Below, piece after piece: positions 12,571 through 25,169 of a DNA stretch of 64,000 nucleotides. Both the position numbers and the translations under genes were made by a program. Every line of letters starts with the position of its first letter. The first letter of the stretch is position 1. The DNA comes from Coleophoma eucalyptorum (Eukaryota; Ascomycota; Leotiomycetes; Helotiales; Dermateaceae). The stretch lies in the NCBI GenBank assembly GCA_026120035.1, contig JALRME010000034.1, forward strand, positions 124,001-188,000, in the 5' to 3' direction. The notes under the pieces are model-generated. The model was not told where the DNA came from. It did not search any database and worked only from the letters and a program-made list of their open reading frames with translations.

Positions 12571-15500
12571 ATGAGCCACGGCCTTGTCTATGTCAATATG
12601 GCGAACCTTCCTCGACGGCACGAAGAGTACAAGATAGGCGTCATATGTGCCTTAGCTACTGAGAAGGCTGCTATGGTAGCGATGCTAGATGAGACACACC
12701 CTAAGTTGAAGAACGACGTCGGCGACGAGAACGAATACACGTTAGGCAACATTGGGGCTCATAATGTCGTAATTGCTTGTCTTCCTGCTGGCCTCATGGG
12801 AAATGGACCTGCTGCTATTGTAGCAATCAATATGCGACGCAGCTTTCCCATAAAGTTCGGCCTTATGGTTGGTGTCGGCGGCGGTGTCTGGAGCAAAAAA
12901 AATGATATTCGTCTTGGGGATATCGTTGTTAGTCAACCTACAGGAACCCATGGCGGGGTGGTGCAGTGGGATTTTGGAAAGGCGAGGAATGACAAGAAGT
13001 TTCAGCGGACGGGCTCCTTGGATAAACCCCCACCGGTGTTGCTATATGCGTTACAGGAATTGAGGACTTTTGATATTACAGATGGTGTTGATATTGAAGG
13101 GCTGCTTTCTTTTATGGTTCGGAACAAACCACGAATGAGCCAGACCTATCGATATCAGGGGACAGAAAATGACCAATTATTCGAGGCTAGCTATAGCCAT
13201 AAAGGTGACGAAACGTGTGATAAATGCGACCCCGAATCGATTGTGCAGAGACCAGTTCGCAATGAGACTACTCCCAAAATCCACTACGGCAATATTGCAT
13301 CTGGGAACGAGGTAATGAAAAGCGGCGTCACTCGTGATAAGATTGCTGCGGAAGAAGACGTAATATGTTTCGATATGGAAGCAGCTGGATTGATGGATAA
13401 CTTTCCATGCCTGGTGATCAGAGGCATTTGCGACTATGCAGATTCGCATAAAAACAAAGTATGGCAGCCATATGCTGCGGCTACGGCTGCGGCATTTGCT
13501 AAAGCGCTTCTTGCTTTTGTCGGTGAACAAGAAGTGGTAAAGACGACGAGTGAGTACATAACTTTTAATGATGTTCTTGTAGTTAATCTCATTCTTTTAA
13601 GGTTACTTTTCCTGTGGAAATTTTTTGTTGCAGAATCCATTCTTTTGCAGATATTACATATTTGATGAAAGCAGCTATTTTGTATTAGCACTAATTCTAA
13701 ATGAGGCCCTCCCAAACCACTCACAGTACTACCTTTCGGACGGAACAGAGAGTTCGTCGGTCGCCAGTCCCTCTTAGGCCGGCTTATGACAATTCTACAT
13801 AACCAAAATGCCGAGGATGACTGTCAACGCGTAGCTCTAGTAGGCCTTGGTGGTGTTGGGAAGACACAGGTTGCCTTAGAGTGCGCCTTCCAGTTACGAA
13901 AAATTGTTCCAACGCTTTCTGTGTTCTGGGTCCGGGCTAGTGATGTGGCAAGTTTCGATAACGCGTATCGAGAAATTGGACAGCAACTCGATATAACTGG
14001 ACTTGATGACAATAAAGAAGACATGAAAAGACTGGTTAAGACTAGGTTGTCACAGGAGAGCGTAGGAAGATGGCTCATGATTATAGACAATGCGGACGAC
14101 TTCGAGATGTTCTATCATAATAACATGGTGGGCGAGTCTAGTGCATTGTCTGAGTATCTTCCGTATAATGCTCTTGGCACAATTCTGTTCACGACTCGGG
14201 ATCGTGAAGCAGCCACAAGATACGCTAGCGCAAATGTGATTGACGTAGATGAGATGGATGACCAAGAATCAAGGGAACTCCTTCGGCGAAGCCTTCAAAA
14301 CAGCGAACTCATCCAAGACAGAAAAGGAACTACTGAGCTACTACATTCGCTTGTTAACCTTCCCCTTGCAATAATGCAAGCAGCTGCATACCTCAACGCT
14401 AAGAGTTGCACTATTTCTCAGTATTTGAGGGTGTATAAAGAAAGCAGTGATAACGTCATTCGTCTGCTAAGCAAAGACTTCGAGGACAGAAGGAGATATC
14501 CAGGTATAAAGAACCCAGTTGCTACGACGTGGCTTATCTCCTTCCAGCAAATACAGGTTCGCAATCCCTTGGCAGCTGAATACTTGGCTATATTTTCTTG
14601 TGTTGAGCAACAAAATATTCCTCGGGACTTTTTGCCTCCAGGTTCTGATCTAGACAAGACAGAAGCACTTGGCACGCTGAAGGCCTTTGGGTTCATTAAG
14701 GAACGCTTTAGTGGGGCATCATATGATATGCATCGATTAGTTCACATAGCGATGCAAAACTGGTTAAAATTCAAGGCTGAATGGTCAAATTGGAACCAAA
14801 AGACGCTGAACAATATCTCGAAGATTTTTATATGGCCACTGCATTGGAACAGAACTGTGTGGATGATGTTAATACCGCACGCTAGATGTATTACTTCCCG
14901 TTTTGAGATGGATCCCTGCGAAAAGCAAGATACAGTAGAGCCGTTGTCCAGGATATTACACCATTTAGGGGAGTGTTTCCGAATTCAAGGCAAATATGCA
15001 GAGTCCGAGGTCTTAAACTGGCAAGCGCTACAGCTTAGGGAGCGGGTTCTTGGGAAATATCACCCCGATACAGTAATGAGCCTGATGGGTCTTGCAACGT
15101 CATTTTGGGAGCAGGGCAAGTATGCAAAGGCTGAAGAGATGAATCTAGAAACGCTTAAACGTAGCGAAATAGTGCTCGGGGAAGAACACCCGGAAACTCT
15201 CAGGTCCATGAGCAACTTTGCAACGTTGCTTCGGGAGCGACGCAGTTATGCAAAAGCTGAGGAAATAGATCGGGAGACACTAAGGCTTAGAAAGAAGGTT
15301 CTTGGGAAAGATCACCCAGACACCCTCAAAAGCATGATGAGTCTTGCAACGTCACTTTGGGAGCATGGAAAATACGCAGAGGCTGAAGCGATGGACTTGC
15401 AAACACTACGGCTCCGGGAGAAGGTTCTGGGTAAAGATCACCCAGATACGATTGCGAGCCTGAGTAATTTTGGAGTGTTACTTTGGCAGCAAGGCAAATA

Positions 15501-15828
15501 CGAAGAAGCCGAGAAAGTATATCGGGAAGTACTACCGCTCCAAGAGACGATATTTGGGAAAAATCATCCAGAGACGTTCACTACAGTGATGGGCCTTGCC
15601 TCATCAGTCGGAAGCCAAGGTAGGTACTCAGAATCAGAGATTATATTTCGGCAGACGCTGAAGATTATGGACTTGGCGCTCGAGAAAGACCATGCATACA
15701 TAATCCGAAGCTTGGAATATCTAGCAATATCACTTCGAAAGCAGGGTAAGTATGAAGAGGCTAAAGTCGTAGGTCAGGAAGCTATTTTAAGGTCAGAACG
15801 CTCCCGGAATCGATTTTCCACTCACTAG
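12571..15828 (+). CDS. Fungal NLR: PNP_UDP - NB-ARC - TPR
   Basis: Exons 12571-13549 and 13727-15828 join across a 177-base intron (GTGAGT to CACAG, phase 1) to give 1026 residues. Residues 20-315 form a nucleoside-phosphorylase-like domain starting YKIGVICALATEK, with GVGGGVW and FDMEAAGLM ... RGICDYADSHKN. The NB-ARC follows: FVGRQ, P-loop GLGGVGKT near 366, Walker B WLMIIDNADD, ILFTTRD, a GxP variant NLPLAI, and MHRLVH as the MHD position. From about residue 738 there are six full and one partial 42-residue TPR units of the kinesin-light-chain type, with HPDT at each turn. By family knowledge the TPRs sense a ligand, the NTPase oligomerises, and the PNP domain is the nucleotide-cleaving effector. 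All key motifs look intact. An internal ATG at 12598 is an alternative start. Confidence 0.92.
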
Positions 15829-17284
15829 TATGGCTCGCAGAAACCAGGCAGCAGGACAGAGGGAACCATTGACATCAGGAGAAGCATGGCACGTGTAGTG
15901 GTATCTGAACAAAGACTTTCCTGCAAACTGTACGACACTATCAATATAAAACATTATATTTAAAGTTAGAATACTATAGCATAGGAGTGCAGCAATATAA
16001 ATGGACAGGAAAGCAAGAGAAGGACAAGAACGAGATTCATTCTAATAAAATATGTGAAAAGGATCGTATACGGGACTCTGTCAAAAGATCAGTTTTTGTT
16101 TTAATGGATCTATAGAGTTTCTTATGATGCACACTCCTGGCGCAATATATCCATCAGCAACTACGAAAGGCTCGTAGAACACCTAGTAGACATTGATGTT
16201 TTGAGGTATCGCAACGATAAAAATCTAGCAAAACCGGTTGCAAGAGATTGTAATCATCTCTGCGGAAATCGCATATTAAGTTGCGAAGTGAGTTTCTTGT
16301 TTACTAAAATCTGTCGAAGCAAACCAATTCTGTTTACTAAAATTTGTTCCTATTTCACTCGTAGTGGCAACAAAATAACACGATGACATTCTATCCTTGA
16401 GCAAGCTAGTTAATTAACTTGTGTTACATATAATCTAAAACTATCCTCTTGAAATGAAGTAGTTGGAGGCCACCTTGTGTCAAGTTTCACGAATAGTTGT
16501 ATTAACATTGAGCTCGAGGTTTGACAATACTAGTATTGATATGGACAAGCCCGATATGGAAAAATCCTTATCAGCTATTGTAGACAGTCCAGCTAGCGCA
16601 TAGTCTTGGAATAGGAATTGCGTGAACTCAAGTGGTCTCGTATATGCCCCTTTTTGAGCAAGATGATGCGGAAAGTTTGGATCAAGAATGAAGTAGTCTT
16701 TCCGTTGTGGACTTGAATTATATATTAGTAGGTACCTAGAGACTATATATCTTTGATTGAGCCGTACCTCAGTTCTGTAAAATCTTCACAATGAATACTT
16801 TCAACGCTGCTCGATTATGCCACACATGCCTGAGTATACTAGACATGCCCGATTACACTAAAATGATGTCTGTAAAAAATGTTCGATCACCTTGAGAACC
16901 CTTTCCATCGCGCCATATCGCAGAGCTTCGAAAGTTCTATCTCCAGCGACCCAGCATCTTCCATTTCAAGTCCCAAGGGGGCATTGGAAACTGTTTTGGC
17001 TGTGCATTGAAAATTGAAAGTATATCTCGTACCACATTCCTGTAAATACATATTATTCCTGTGAATATTGTTTGATCATTCTTACATTGAGGATAGGTCA
17101 AAATTCCGAGTTTCGTCGTTTAGTCGAGAGCGGAACAGAAACATTTTGAATTTGAAACTTGAATCTAGACATAACTTTGCATAGCAGAAGATAGAATAAT
17201 GAAGGTATGGTCCGCTTGAGTACCTTTCTATTGTTGCTTGTATAATCCCACTGTATTGCGCTACAGCCCTCTGGAAGGCAGAAA
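15829..17284. other. Intergenic, no gene recognised
   Basis: About 1.45 kb between two convergent genes. A short imperfect direct repeat built on TTTACTAAAATYTGT occurs at about 16299 and 16332. A 61-codon frame at 16201-16386 overlaps that repeat and shows no motif. A 134-codon minus-strand frame at 17082-17486 overlaps the end of the HET gene in another frame and is not called. Confidence 0.5.
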
Positions 17285-19143
17285 TCAGACCAGCCAGAAT
17301 GTCTTTTCGGGATGGCTTGTGAAGAACGACTCGTCGTAGATTGTCGTAAAGCCGGCTTCTATGCGGCAAGTGCCCAGCAGCTGGAAATCCTCGTGTTTTT
17401 GTTTGCGCATCAGCAGCGCTTGAGACAAGCCTCTCGCAACGTACAAGACATCGCCCACACGTGGTTGACAGTGACTCTGATAGCAACGTGCGACAATGCC
17501 ATGGCTAGTCACTAGGACAGGGTTAACGAGCGCTCCGAAGAGGCAACTGACTGCCAGAAGGATCTGATCTCTGGAAGCTCCAAGTTGCTCCTCCCAGGCC
17601 GTCAGATTCGCCGGAGCAAGAAGTGGCATGTCATCGTTTGTCTGCCGCTGCTGTCCCAAGTCTCTGCGGCGGACTTGCTCTGCTAAGAGGGCTTTGTACA
17701 TGGTGGCTATGATCTCGAGCATCAACGGATCCGCCGAGCCTGCTGTTGACTTAAAACACTCATTCACCGCATCGCTGAAAGATGAAATGTCTTGAAGCTG
17801 AGCGAACTTAAATACGACTTCGTCGAAGCCAGGCACTAAGTCCTCGAGCTGCGCGTCTAGTGTCTTCGTGCTGTGCTCCGGTACATGAACAACCACGCAT
17901 TCTCCACAGTTTACACCTTGCAGTTGCAGTTTTCGGCCGTCGGTTGAGAAACTCGGATTGGCGAAAACCAAAGGCTCAGTCAGTGCTAGCGACGGCTCAC
18001 GGAAATCAGAAACCCAGCTCGGAGTATTACTTCCCAAGTCCCATCCCATTCTGCTGAGCAAATTTAAGTTACCAGTTTCAGATATGATAAGTCGTGTGTA
18101 CTCGTGATATACATCAGCGAAAGACTTCTTGTAGTTCGGCTTGAGGTGTTTGGGAAGCTTGTCCGGTGGGTCTGCAAGTGATAGAATAGCATATATCATG
18201 TCATGTGGCACGGTGCATTGGTATCCCTGTAGAATGACTCTGACGAGGTCGTCGAGCCTTTTCGCAAAAGACTTCAGATCCTTTAGTTGAGACTGCTTCG
18301 ACCGCCAGGTTCGAAAACCTTCAATAAGCGCCACTCCACGGTCGGTCTCGGTTAGCTTCATAGCTGAGTTATTCTCTGCTTCGTCAAAGATGATCCACAT
18401 GATATGCAGTCTAGACGATATATGACTGCCAAGTATAAATATTGGTGCCTTTGGTGCGAAGACCGCCTCCTGAATGCACCAAATACGGGAGAACCACGGG
18501 AGCTTGATGATTTCTGAGAATGCATTCTTGAAGTTCTCGTATTGTTCCACCGATCCAAGTTCTTGCTTGAGAGGATATCGCTCGACCCATGCAAGGTCCC
18601 CAGCTAAAGCCTCTTTGTTTAGGCCAATCTCCATACCCTTTACGAATAGTCGCTCTAGAAGGTCTTCATCTTTGCCAGTGCTGTTCTCACCAAGCCAGCA
18701 GAAGACGCTGACAGCGTTGCCATATATGAGGTGCATTTTCGGAATCTGTTGTGCTTGTCCTCGTCATCGCCTTGATTAATGCAGATTGCGTCTATCCAGA
18801 AGCGAGGAGTGTCATGGTGGAAAAACCCTTTAAATATACCTTCGACTAGAAATCCGCGGAACCGTACCAGTGCTTCATGAAGGTTTTGGGTAATGGACAA
18901 TGGCTCGCCGTTAAGCGCAATATCGTTTCGTAAGTTCGAATTGCCCCAGACGTATGATAATGCGTAGTACGGCGGGATGCTCGTCGATGGGAAGACCTCC
19001 AGAGTACATGTGACCGGACCATCAGTGGGGAGGATGCGTACCAGGCGTATGTCGGAGGGAGATATTTTGCTGTAGATTTTATTATACTCATTATTTCTAG
19101 CCAGATGGGAAAAGCGAACGCATCGGAGTAGCCCTCGCACCAT
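17285..19143 (-). pseudogene. HET-domain gene with a one-base frameshift
   Basis: The ATG at 19143 opens a HET protein with RLVRILPTDGP, YYALSYVWGNS and FWIDAICINQGDDEDK. The frame then shifts within 18746-18757: the continuation IPKMHLIYGNA-x-x-VFCWLGE, which always follows INQ in this family, lies in another frame. One extra base there would restore a single frame of about 619 residues. The second part has WFSRIWCIQEAVF, the middle YAILSLADPP block and a C-terminal LYVARG ... LLGTCRIEAG block, ending at 17285. No intron fits, because the shifted motifs are adjacent in all HET proteins. The gene is therefore either inactivated by a deletion or carries a sequencing error; the rest is well preserved. 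Its function if intact would be incompatibility-type cell death. Confidence 0.8.
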
Positions 19144-20236
19144 CTTTTCAGAAGTGCACTAACAAAGAGCAGTATGCTTGAGGATTAGGGTCTCTAGCAT
19201 GCAAGGCTTTGGCAGACACTAGTAATAGGGTCGATGATGGCCAAACGCGACTTTTGATATAGGATCTATTCTTATTGGTATGCGTATTCAACGGGTAGAC
19301 CTTGTAATAGTATTAAATAACTTTAATCAGTGGGTATTCAGTGTTGTATGTGGCTATTGAGTCTCCTAAGTGAATGTGAAGAAGGAGGGGTATATACCTC
19401 CCCCTTGCTTAAAATATGTGTAAATATCACATGACGTCCAATATCGAAATTCCAACAGTTCTATTCAAGATTCTGTTGGCGAATTTTTGTGCCTGGACCA
19501 ACTACGCCAAGTATCAAGGTTACTACTAAGCTGGATATAGCGACTTTGCATGAATCTACGCGCTATAGTAGCTACAAGGCTTATGACTCTCTAGCATGGC
19601 AAAGAAGCCCTAGAGCTTGAGAAAGATCCTTTCATAAGTATCTGAAACAATAAGAGCTCGGTGGTAGATCTATGGTAAAGGGGATCTGTACTGCTATAAA
19701 TTGAGGATTTCTACAAATTAGGTGCAAGGCGACTATATAAATGTCATTTTCTAATTGAAATCCCTAAACTGTAGATCTGACTCGCGATGGGGTGTGTCTC
19801 TCGACCTAGGGACAGACGTTAATCTTTTAGCATAACGGAGATTATTGCATGTACATGCTTACATTACAAAGGGTATATAAAGCGAACAACACTGTCCCTT
19901 TGTTCTTCAAACAGATACGATTAAACTATTCATAGGTTCGTACCCTAATGAGATACTGCTCCGAAGTTCGGGCCGAAAGTTACTCCGCAGGCAATTTCCT
20001 AGCCTTGACAGTTACATAATTGCCCCAAAGCTGAAAAACTGTTGTCACGCAATGAGCCCGGAGTTCAGCCGATGATTACCTCCTACGACCGTACGATGCC
20101 ACCCGGTACAGGTGTACCTGTTTAGAATACTTAGCTATGCTAACAAAGTCCGCAGAGACTTAGTTGATCTGTAAGCAAACTTAGCATGCCCACTTATTCC
20201 CATTCGTCTTCTAAGCCCTATGTCCTAGTTTGAAGT
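19144..20236. other. Divergent intergenic region, no gene recognised
   Basis: About 1.1 kb between the frameshifted HET gene and the Zn2Cys6 gene. No frame with motifs was seen. A TTCGGGCCGAAA inverted pair lies near 19967 and could be a regulator site, but its placement 260 bases before the next start is the only support. Confidence 0.4.
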
Positions 20237-22714
20237 ATGGCCTCAATAGGACGTACCCCTCGAAAAAGATCACGAGTGGCATGCCAACCTTGCCAACACC
20301 GCAAGGTCAAATGCGATGTAACAAGTAGAGGTCAGCCTTGTTCGCCCTGTATAGCCGACGACCGTGGCGCCGATGAATGTGCTATTGGTGTCTCGCGAAG
20401 GTATAGAGCGTCTACGAAAATTCTTCTTTGTATTGCGATCCAAATACTGAACTATTCAATGCTAACCATGTTTGGGATGAATAAAGGGCAAGAACAATTG
20501 AGATGTTACATAATGCTGCGCATCGTGCAGTTCCTTCTGGCATACCAACTTCCAGTGTTAGCCATGTGCCTATCCAAACACCTTTAACGGCCTCATCCCG
20601 TGATTGGCGTGGTGATGTACATCGTACTGAGGACTTAGCGTCAACAACCAGATCTACTCCAGCAATTAGAACCGGCCCAGATCAAGTTTTAAGCCAAGTA
20701 CGACCGCTCGTCCCCTCTATTGAACCTTCTAATATAGAGACTGCCTCGACTTCAATAGGTTTGTGCATATATTCGATCCATATCGTTTGACTCGGCTAAT
20801 AGCTAAAGATGATGATCCCGCTCATCAATCTGTATTTAATATCACCCTGAAAGATGCATCTGGAAGCACTTCAAATCATCGCTTCACATTACCTAGGGCG
20901 GCTGGAACTCAACCCGATTCAGCAGACCTAGCATTTATGGAAGCAAAGGGTGTATTTTCTATTCCGAGCAAGGAAACTTGTGACAGCCTTATACGTAACT
21001 ACCTGTTACATGTCCATTTATGGTTGCCCGTTGTTAATATGAAGGACTTTCTTGCCCAGTACATTGCCGGCGGCCCGTCAAGCCTGAACTTGCTTTTGCT
21101 CTGGGCTGTCTTTCTTGCTGGATCGACTGTGAGAAGTTATGACCCTGTTGTAAGTATTGAAGCAGCTAGCTAATCCTCGAATAGACGCTTTCAGATGAAG
21201 ATGTCGCGTTGGCAGGTTTTAGTAGTAGAACGGCCATGGGCCGCTCATTTTTCACACGGACAAAGGTTTAAATACCAACCCTGCATCGATAAAAGACAGC
21301 GCTAAATTTGATTTTGCAGATTCTCTATCAATTGACACCTAACGATAACAAGATATCTGTTATTCAAGCTCTAATCATTCTGGCGCATTATCACCAGTCT
21401 GATAGTGATGATATAACAGGATCATGGCATTGGCTTGGCATGGCTATCAGTTATTGCCAGACTCTAGGACTCCATCGCGACCAAAAGACGATGGACCAGA
21501 ACTCTGATTCTGCAACTGTACGTTTGTTATTACGTCGGCTATGGTGGATATGTAAAACGCGGGATACATGGCTATCTCTTGGGTTTGGACGGCCCATGAG
21601 AATCAAACCGTCCAAAAGTGAAGTCGCCATGCCAAAGCCAGAACATATTGCCTCTGAGCTTTTATCATTTCCCATAGAGGTACAACAGGAATTTATTCCT
21701 GCTGATGTTGAGATCCTCTGTCGCCATTATGTCCATTTCTTGTCATTGAGCCATCTTTTAGGATGTGTGCTCTATCGCACATCGGAAAGTGATCTACCAC
21801 CGTCGTTACAGGAGCTGCAGGCCTGGGAAGACGAGTTCGCTAGCCTTGATCATAAAGGTGGTGGTATTGGTATTGGAGCAGGCGATGTCGATACCTTCAG
21901 CACTAATGTTAAGATTGCGACTTGTCATTATGAAATTTGCTACACGTAAGTTTCTCGAACTACTACATAATACTGACTGATCAGTCTTTCAGGAGTGCTT
22001 ATATCACTATTTGGCGCCCTTATATTTCCCAACCACCAATAGAGCTATCCAACGCGGAGCAAGAGGAGTGGCGGAAGAAGGCAGATCACAAAATAAGGGC
22101 AACAATATTACGATCATCGACGGCGATGGCAAAATGTATTGATTTTGAAATCAGTCGTTACCTAAAACATTCAACGTACGTACCCTGAACCTGGCATTAC
22201 TAAGTGGGCTGGACTTACCTCATTTCTTAGGCTTACTGCGCTTCTCCCTATCATGCAATTCCTTCTCATGGAAATTGCATCTTCTAAACCATTGGCCCAT
22301 CGTCTTGCCCGTCAAAGATTTGATCTCTATCTCGCTATCTTGACCGAGATCAAAGAAACTTACTGGCAGGCCGCCACTGTATTCAATTTTTTCCTACGCG
22401 CATTAAGGCATGTTCTGCAACTGGGACAACCTTCTTCATATGGGAATGGAGATCTGGGTATGAATGCTGCTGAGAATGTTGTTCATATTCAATCTGACCC
22501 AGATATACCGAGAACTGACGTCAATCATGAACCGCAACAATGGTATAACCTCGAAAATGAAAGTATGGACCTAAGTCTGAACACGGCGAATCTACCCTGG
22601 CATGTGCCTCAAGAATGGGGTTTGTTGCAGTCGTTCTCTACAGCTCAGCTTCTTGGTCTCGTCGACGAAGTGGGCCTAGGTGAACCAGCCGCAGGTGATG
22701 TCAATGAGATATAA
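20237..22714 (+). CDS. Zn2Cys6 transcription factor with Fungal_trans domain
   Basis: Seven exons (20237-20400, 20487-20758, 20803-21128, 21185-21265, 21320-21945, 21993-22175, 22231-22714) join with matching phases to give 711 residues. The zinc cluster has Cys at residues 16, 19, 26, 35, 38 and 48, with the basic run QHRKVK between the second and third. A Ser/Thr/Pro-rich linker follows. The middle homology region is clear: FSIPSKETCDSLIRNYLLHV, then SSRTAMGRSFFTR, WHWLGMAISYCQTLGLHRD and RRLWWICKTRDTWLSLGFGR. This is the layout of cutinase/xylanase-type regulators. The gene converges on the AtuA-like gene and is likely the regulator of the AtuA/CoA-transferase pair next door, by neighbourhood inference. 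Introns 2 and 5 are short (44 and 47 bases) but have good branch sites. Confidence 0.88.
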
Positions 22715-23001
22715 TAGAAAACCTCACGAAATTTAGAGGGATTCTGAGCACCAATGAGTTGACGTTCCTTTTGTTAGATATATTGTAAGGAACAGCAGTG
22801 ATAGAAATAGAAGTAAATGTATATTAGTCTCACGCTAGATGCTAGATGGCTATTCTTTATGAAGACTAAAATTGTCACTGATTGTGGAGTTGTTGCTTTT
22901 TGGATTAGGCCAAGCATACTTCTGTCCAAATAAGATGCCTTGGATAGTGCCGTAACTTGCTTTTTATTTCGAGATATGTGTGTGCATGCATATTCAGTGC
23001 C

Positions 23002-25169
23002 CTATAAGATCTCCTCGGGGACCTCAATAGCGATATCTCGAATGAAGTCTGCAAAACCTTTGCCAAATCCGTCTAGTCGCGTGGAGCTACTAACACCACG
23101 ACCCAAAATTCCGTAGATAACAAAGTGTACAGCATGGATCTTGGGGAATTCGACCCGCTCAATAAAGTACTCCTTGCGGGCATCCGTTCCAAGAAGTTTG
23201 CGCATCTGATCGCGCGACATGAAGCTGCGGAGCCAGCCCCATTGCTTCGCCGTCTGCACGAAAATTCCAAAGTTAAGGTTGGAGCCTTTGTCTCCGGAGC
23301 GGGCTAATGCAATATCGCCGAGACGGATATGCTTTTTAAGGCCTGAGAATTTGATGACTGAAGCTGTATCGTAGCTCGCACGTTCTTCAAGCTCTTCGTA
23401 CTTCGGTGGGTGGCCGGCATAGTATCTTTCTGTAAGCTCTCCATCCTTGCCAATGAATGTAACGCATTCGTTAATGTCGTCTTGCTTATACATGGATGGA
23501 TAATACGCAATGAAAGGACGAGGTACAGCTGTACGCCAATCCAGTGAGGAATGAAACCCTACGTTTCTCTAGTTAGATATTTGGGATAGCTATGATCGCT
23601 AGACTCACCAGAAAAGTGTCTTAAAGAAACATTTTTAACGGCTCCCAGGACTTTTTCAAGACTATTTTTCTCAGTTGCATCAGCATATATGCGCAAGTAT
23701 GTTGTGCTAGAGTTCTGATTTTGGGGGTTTGGTGCAGGAACACCAATTCTGAGTGAATTATGTTAGCATTGCCAAAGTCTCAAATTACGAGAACCATACC
23801 TTTGAAACTCAATAGTCTCTAGACTGTCAAGGCCTTCCTTTCCTAATAGTGATCTAATTTGCATCTCAAACAAATCCCACTTCTTGTCGGTGGCATATCC
23901 CGTAGCGTTCAAAAGAATCTGACATTCAAAGCCTCCATGATAGAAGATGGCCCACTTTGTAGTTGGTGGAGGAGGAGCTCCTCTAATACCATGCACATGA
24001 ACACTGAAATATCATTAGGATAACCCATATGAACGAATGTCTTTTTGATACTGACCGGTCTTTTCCAAGTTGTTCAACCGCAACATCATCGAGATAGGCT
24101 TTCGAATCTCCATGCAGATAGACATTACCTTGAAGCTCGTAGAGTAACTGGCATCTGATGGTGTCCAAATTTACCATACCTCCGGTGTTTTCGTGTTTTG
24201 TAATAACACAGGATCCATCATTCTCGATCTCCGCTATAGGAAAACCAGGCTTGATAAGATCTTCCAGGTCATATTTGTCAAATCCCGTAAAATTTCCTCC
24301 AGTCACGTACGCGGAGCATTCGATCAGATGACCAGCCACTAAAGACCCAGCAAGTGAATCATAATTAGTTGCACTCCACGAATGCCAATACCAAGCAGCA
24401 GCAATGACGGGGCTAGCATCAGAGCATCGACCGCAGATGACAATATCTGCACCCTGTTCAAATGCTTTGACGATACCCCGGGCGCCGAGATACGCATTGG
24501 AAGAAGCAACCTTCATGGGCTTCTCTAAGAAAGCAAGAGTAGAGGGACTATGCTTGACCTCCTTGTTTGCGCTGTCCAAGTGAGGAGGTAACTCGGCAAG
24601 GGTCATAGGCATGGTAGGACCCAAATCATTCAGCAGGTTATCACCAGACACGAAGCAAACCTTAAGGTCAAGTCCTTTTTCTCTTACCTAAATTGATCAG
24701 ATCTTTATTTATCAGATGAGAGTAAGTTTGAAACTCACCAAGTTTGCGGTCAGTTCCGCCAGTCCTTGTGGATTAAGAGCTCCACCATTGATTGCAAGCT
24801 TTATTTTCTTCTCTGCGAGGACTTCAATGGTTTGTTGAATACCTTCCCATGCCGTCGCCTCCCAACCGGGATTTTGTTTGTTCGCGTACGCTTCTGCATT
24901 ACCTGCAATATTCACCTCTTAAGAGACTGAGTATGACAAAAGCCAGTGTAGAGAAAGTACGACTTACCTGCCAAATAATCCCCGGTAATGAAGTCTACAT
25001 CTCCCATCGTAGCTTGAAGATACATTTCTTCAGACGGATCACCTATGCAAACATAGATTTAGTTTCTTAACAGCATTTCAAATGTAAAAGGTTTACCATG
25101 GAAGCCGGACACATTCGCTACTCTGACAGGGCGCTTTCCCATCTCAGACCACCTTGAAGCTGGTGCCAT
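23002..25169 (-). CDS. AtuA-like protein (DUF1446 family)
   Basis: Seven exons (25169-25097, 25042-24968, 24917-24739, 24687-24056, 24003-23800, 23748-23609, 23558-23002) join in phase to give 619 residues. The N-terminus RPVRVANVSGF, then GDVDFITGDYLAEVN, INGGALNP and VSGDNLL are characteristic of the AtuA N-terminal domain. Later blocks are IVICGRCSDASPVIAAAWYW, YVTGGNFTG, DDVAVEQLGKDRV and a C-terminal AtuA-like domain with LARSGDKGSNLNFGIF. In Pseudomonas AtuA belongs to the acyclic-terpene (citronellol/geraniol) utilisation operon, although its exact reaction is unclear. Fungal members are often next to acyl-CoA enzymes. Here the gene is divergent from a class III CoA-transferase. The third acceptor was set at TTAAG (24918) because this restores the expected EVN motif; an acceptor a few bases downstream would drop it. 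Confidence 0.88.

Noticed and set aside
12869..13530. Overlapping frames inside the PNP domain on both strands
   Set aside because: Shadows of the NLR coding sequence.
17082..17486. 134-codon minus-strand frame
   Set aside because: Most of it overlaps the C-terminus of the HET gene in a different frame.
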